Assembly (NCBI RefSeq): GCF_018919385.1
Contig: NZ_JAHLMF010000005.1
Span: 124,001 to 188,000 of the forward strand
DNA length: 64,000 nucleotides
Source of the DNA: Geomonas diazotrophica
Lineage (GTDB): Bacteria > Desulfobacterota > Desulfuromonadia > Geobacterales > Geobacteraceae
Direction: 5' to 3'
Made by a program: the position numbers and the translations under genes. The notes under the pieces were generated by a model, which was not told the DNA's origin, made no database searches, and saw only the letters and a program-made list of their open reading frames with translations. How positions within the stretch are numbered: position 1 is the first letter of the stretch; each line of letters starts with the position of its first letter. Below are positions 62,790 through 64,000 of this stretch, piece after piece.

Positions 62790-64000
62790 ATGGATGTAAG
62801 AGCTCAGATAGTGATGGTGTTCAACCTGGACAAGTGCATCGGATGCCACACCTGTTCCATCTCCTGCAAGAACATCTGGACCGACCGCCAGGGCGCGGAA
62901 TACATGTGGTGGAACAACGTCGAGACCAAGCCGGGTGTGGGCTATCCCAGGCAGTGGGAGGACCAGGAGCGCTTCAAGGGGGGCTGGGTGGTAGACGGCA
63001 AGAAACTGAAGCTGAAGGCGATGGGGAAAGGCCCCACCCTGGCCAGCATGTTCTTCCAGCCCAACATGCCCAAGATCGAGGACTACTACGAGCCCTTCGA
63101 CTTCGACTACGGCAACCTCGCCGGCGCCAAGGAGTCCAAGGACCAGCCGGTCGCAGAGGCATTCTCCCAGATTTCCGGCAAGAAGATCGAGGAGATCCAG
63201 GGGGGACCGAACTGGGACGACGACCTCTCCGGTTCGCAGGTGTACGCCGCGAAGGACCTGAACCTCAAGGACAAGAAGGTGATCGAGTCGTACGACTCGA
63301 TGTTCATGCAGTATCTGCCGCGCATCTGCAACCACTGCCTGAACCCGGCCTGCGTCGCCTCCTGCCCCTCCCGCGCCCTCTACAAGCGCGGCGAGGACGG
63401 CATCGTGCTGGTGGACCAGGAGGTCTGCAAGGGGTGGCGTTTCTGCACCAGCGCCTGCCCGTACAAGAAGGTTTATTACAACTGGAACACCGGCAAGGCC
63501 GAGAAGTGCATCTTCTGCTATCCCCGCGTGGAGACCGGGCAGTGCAACGCCTGCGCCCACAGCTGCGTCGGGCGCATCCGCTACGTCGGGGTGCTGCTCT
63601 ATGACGCCGATGCCGTGGAGGCGGCCGCACTCAAGGGGGACGCGGAACTCGTCGAGGCGCATCGCGACGTGATCCTCGACCCGCGGGATCCGGAAGTTTG
63701 CAGGATGGCACGGGAAAACGGGATCTCTGACCAGTGGCTGGATGCGGCGGTCGCCTCACCGGTCTATGCGCTGGTGAAGGAGTTCCGGGTCGCGCTCCCG
63801 CTGCACCCGGAGTTCAGGACCCTCCCCATGGCGTACTACATCCCGTCCCTTTCGCCGGTCCTCTCGACCTGGGGCGATACCCATAAGCTCCTGGAGCATG
63901 GCATGATCCCGGCCCTGGAGACCTTGCGCGTCCCGATCGGCTACCTGGCGAGCCTTCTCTCCGGCGGCAACGAGGGCGTCATCGAGGAAGCGCTGAAGAA
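62790..64000 (+). CDS. narH: Respiratory nitrate reductase beta subunit, 3' end outside window
   Basis: 403 codons are visible. The protein carries the electrons from NarI to NarG through four iron-sulfur centres. The clusters read CIGCHTCSISC (Cys16, 19, 22, 26), CNHCLNPACVASCP, CKGWRFCTSACPYKK with the Trp that marks the [3Fe-4S] centre, and CIFCYPRVETGQCNACAHSC. AAGGAG precedes the ATG at 62790. The gene is cut by the right edge; narJ and narI are expected beyond it. Confidence 0.97.
   Translation, partial: MDVRAQIVMVFNLDKCIGCHTCSISCKNIWTDRQGAEYMWWNNVETKPGVGYPRQWEDQERFKGGWVVDGKKLKLKAMGKGPTLASMFFQPNMPKIEDYYEPFDFDYGNLAGAKESKDQPVAEAFSQISGKKIEEIQGGPNWDDDLSGSQVYAAKDLNLKDKKVIESYDSMFMQYLPRICNHCLNPACVASCPSRALYKRGEDGIVLVDQEVCKGWRFCTSACPYKKVYYNWNTGKAEKCIFCYPRVETGQCNACAHSCVGRIRYVGVLLYDADAVEAAALKGDAELVEAHRDVILDPRDPEVCRMARENGISDQWLDAAVASPVYALVKEFRVALPLHPEFRTLPMAYYIPSLSPVLSTWGDTHKLLEHGMIPALETLRVPIGYLASLLSGGNEGVIEEALK

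Overview
The window is GC-rich bacterial DNA that reads like a Geobacteraceae chromosome (Geobacter, Geomonas or Citrifermentans type; inferred from gene content, not from a database search). The pointers are a NarGH nitrate reductase preceded by a membrane-anchored diheme cytochrome c, a Tad/Flp pilus locus with its own sigma-54 activator, a PEP-CTERM protein, two sigma-54 regulators, PpiD- and PpiC-type foldases, and scattered small palindromic repeats. I see no rRNA, tRNA, CRISPR array, intact insertion sequence or prophage.

Region by region. 1-4152 (minus): an operon of an aldo/keto reductase with a ferredoxin tail, a glycyl-radical activase and a glycyl radical enzyme that runs off the left edge. 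4171-11560: slyX, a conserved unknown, a TauE-type exporter, a 724-residue unknown, the ADP-heptose genes gmhB and gmhA, a glycosyltransferase and mreB. 11803-26435: housekeeping genes (ppiD-like, purC, ptsP, a PpiC-type foldase, ferritin, slipin, an NtrC-family response regulator) separated by terminators and repeat clusters. 26436-30464 is an accessory patch: phased 9-bp repeats, a 5'-truncated PEP-CTERM gene, a GNAT acetyltransferase followed directly by 17 copies of a 21-bp minisatellite, and orphan proteins. 30506-38549: a thioesterase, an 879-residue TolA-like coiled coil with 51-residue internal repeats, and a surface-glycan type operon of membrane proteins, a glycosyltransferase and a methyltransferase.

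38795-53352 is the Tad pilus locus. On the minus strand it runs pilin, pilin, tadE, cpaB, cpaC, tadG, cpaE, cpaF, tadB, tadC, a 27-residue membrane peptide, an Ig-like lipoprotein, an outer-membrane barrel and a DUF192 protein. Upstream sits a PilZ-like, zinc-ribbon-containing sigma-54 activator. Between it and the pilins I find a near-consensus -24/-12 promoter and, 110-150 bp further up, four helically phased TTTACA repeats, so activator, candidate enhancer, promoter and pilins form one apparent module. A divergent AAA+ ATPase with an MshEN-like N-terminus lies next to it.

53495-56412 holds small and orphan genes. The most unusual is an AAA+ family protein of the type found with contractile injection systems that has kept its N-terminal region and its C-terminal lid but lost, in frame, the whole ATPase core. 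It is translationally linked to an unknown protein and a 19-residue peptide behind a good sigma-70 promoter. 56594-64000 is moeA followed by the respiratory nitrate reductase operon (diheme cytochrome c, narG, narH cut by the right edge) with an FNR-like operator in front and a 100-bp inverted-repeat element between narG and narH.
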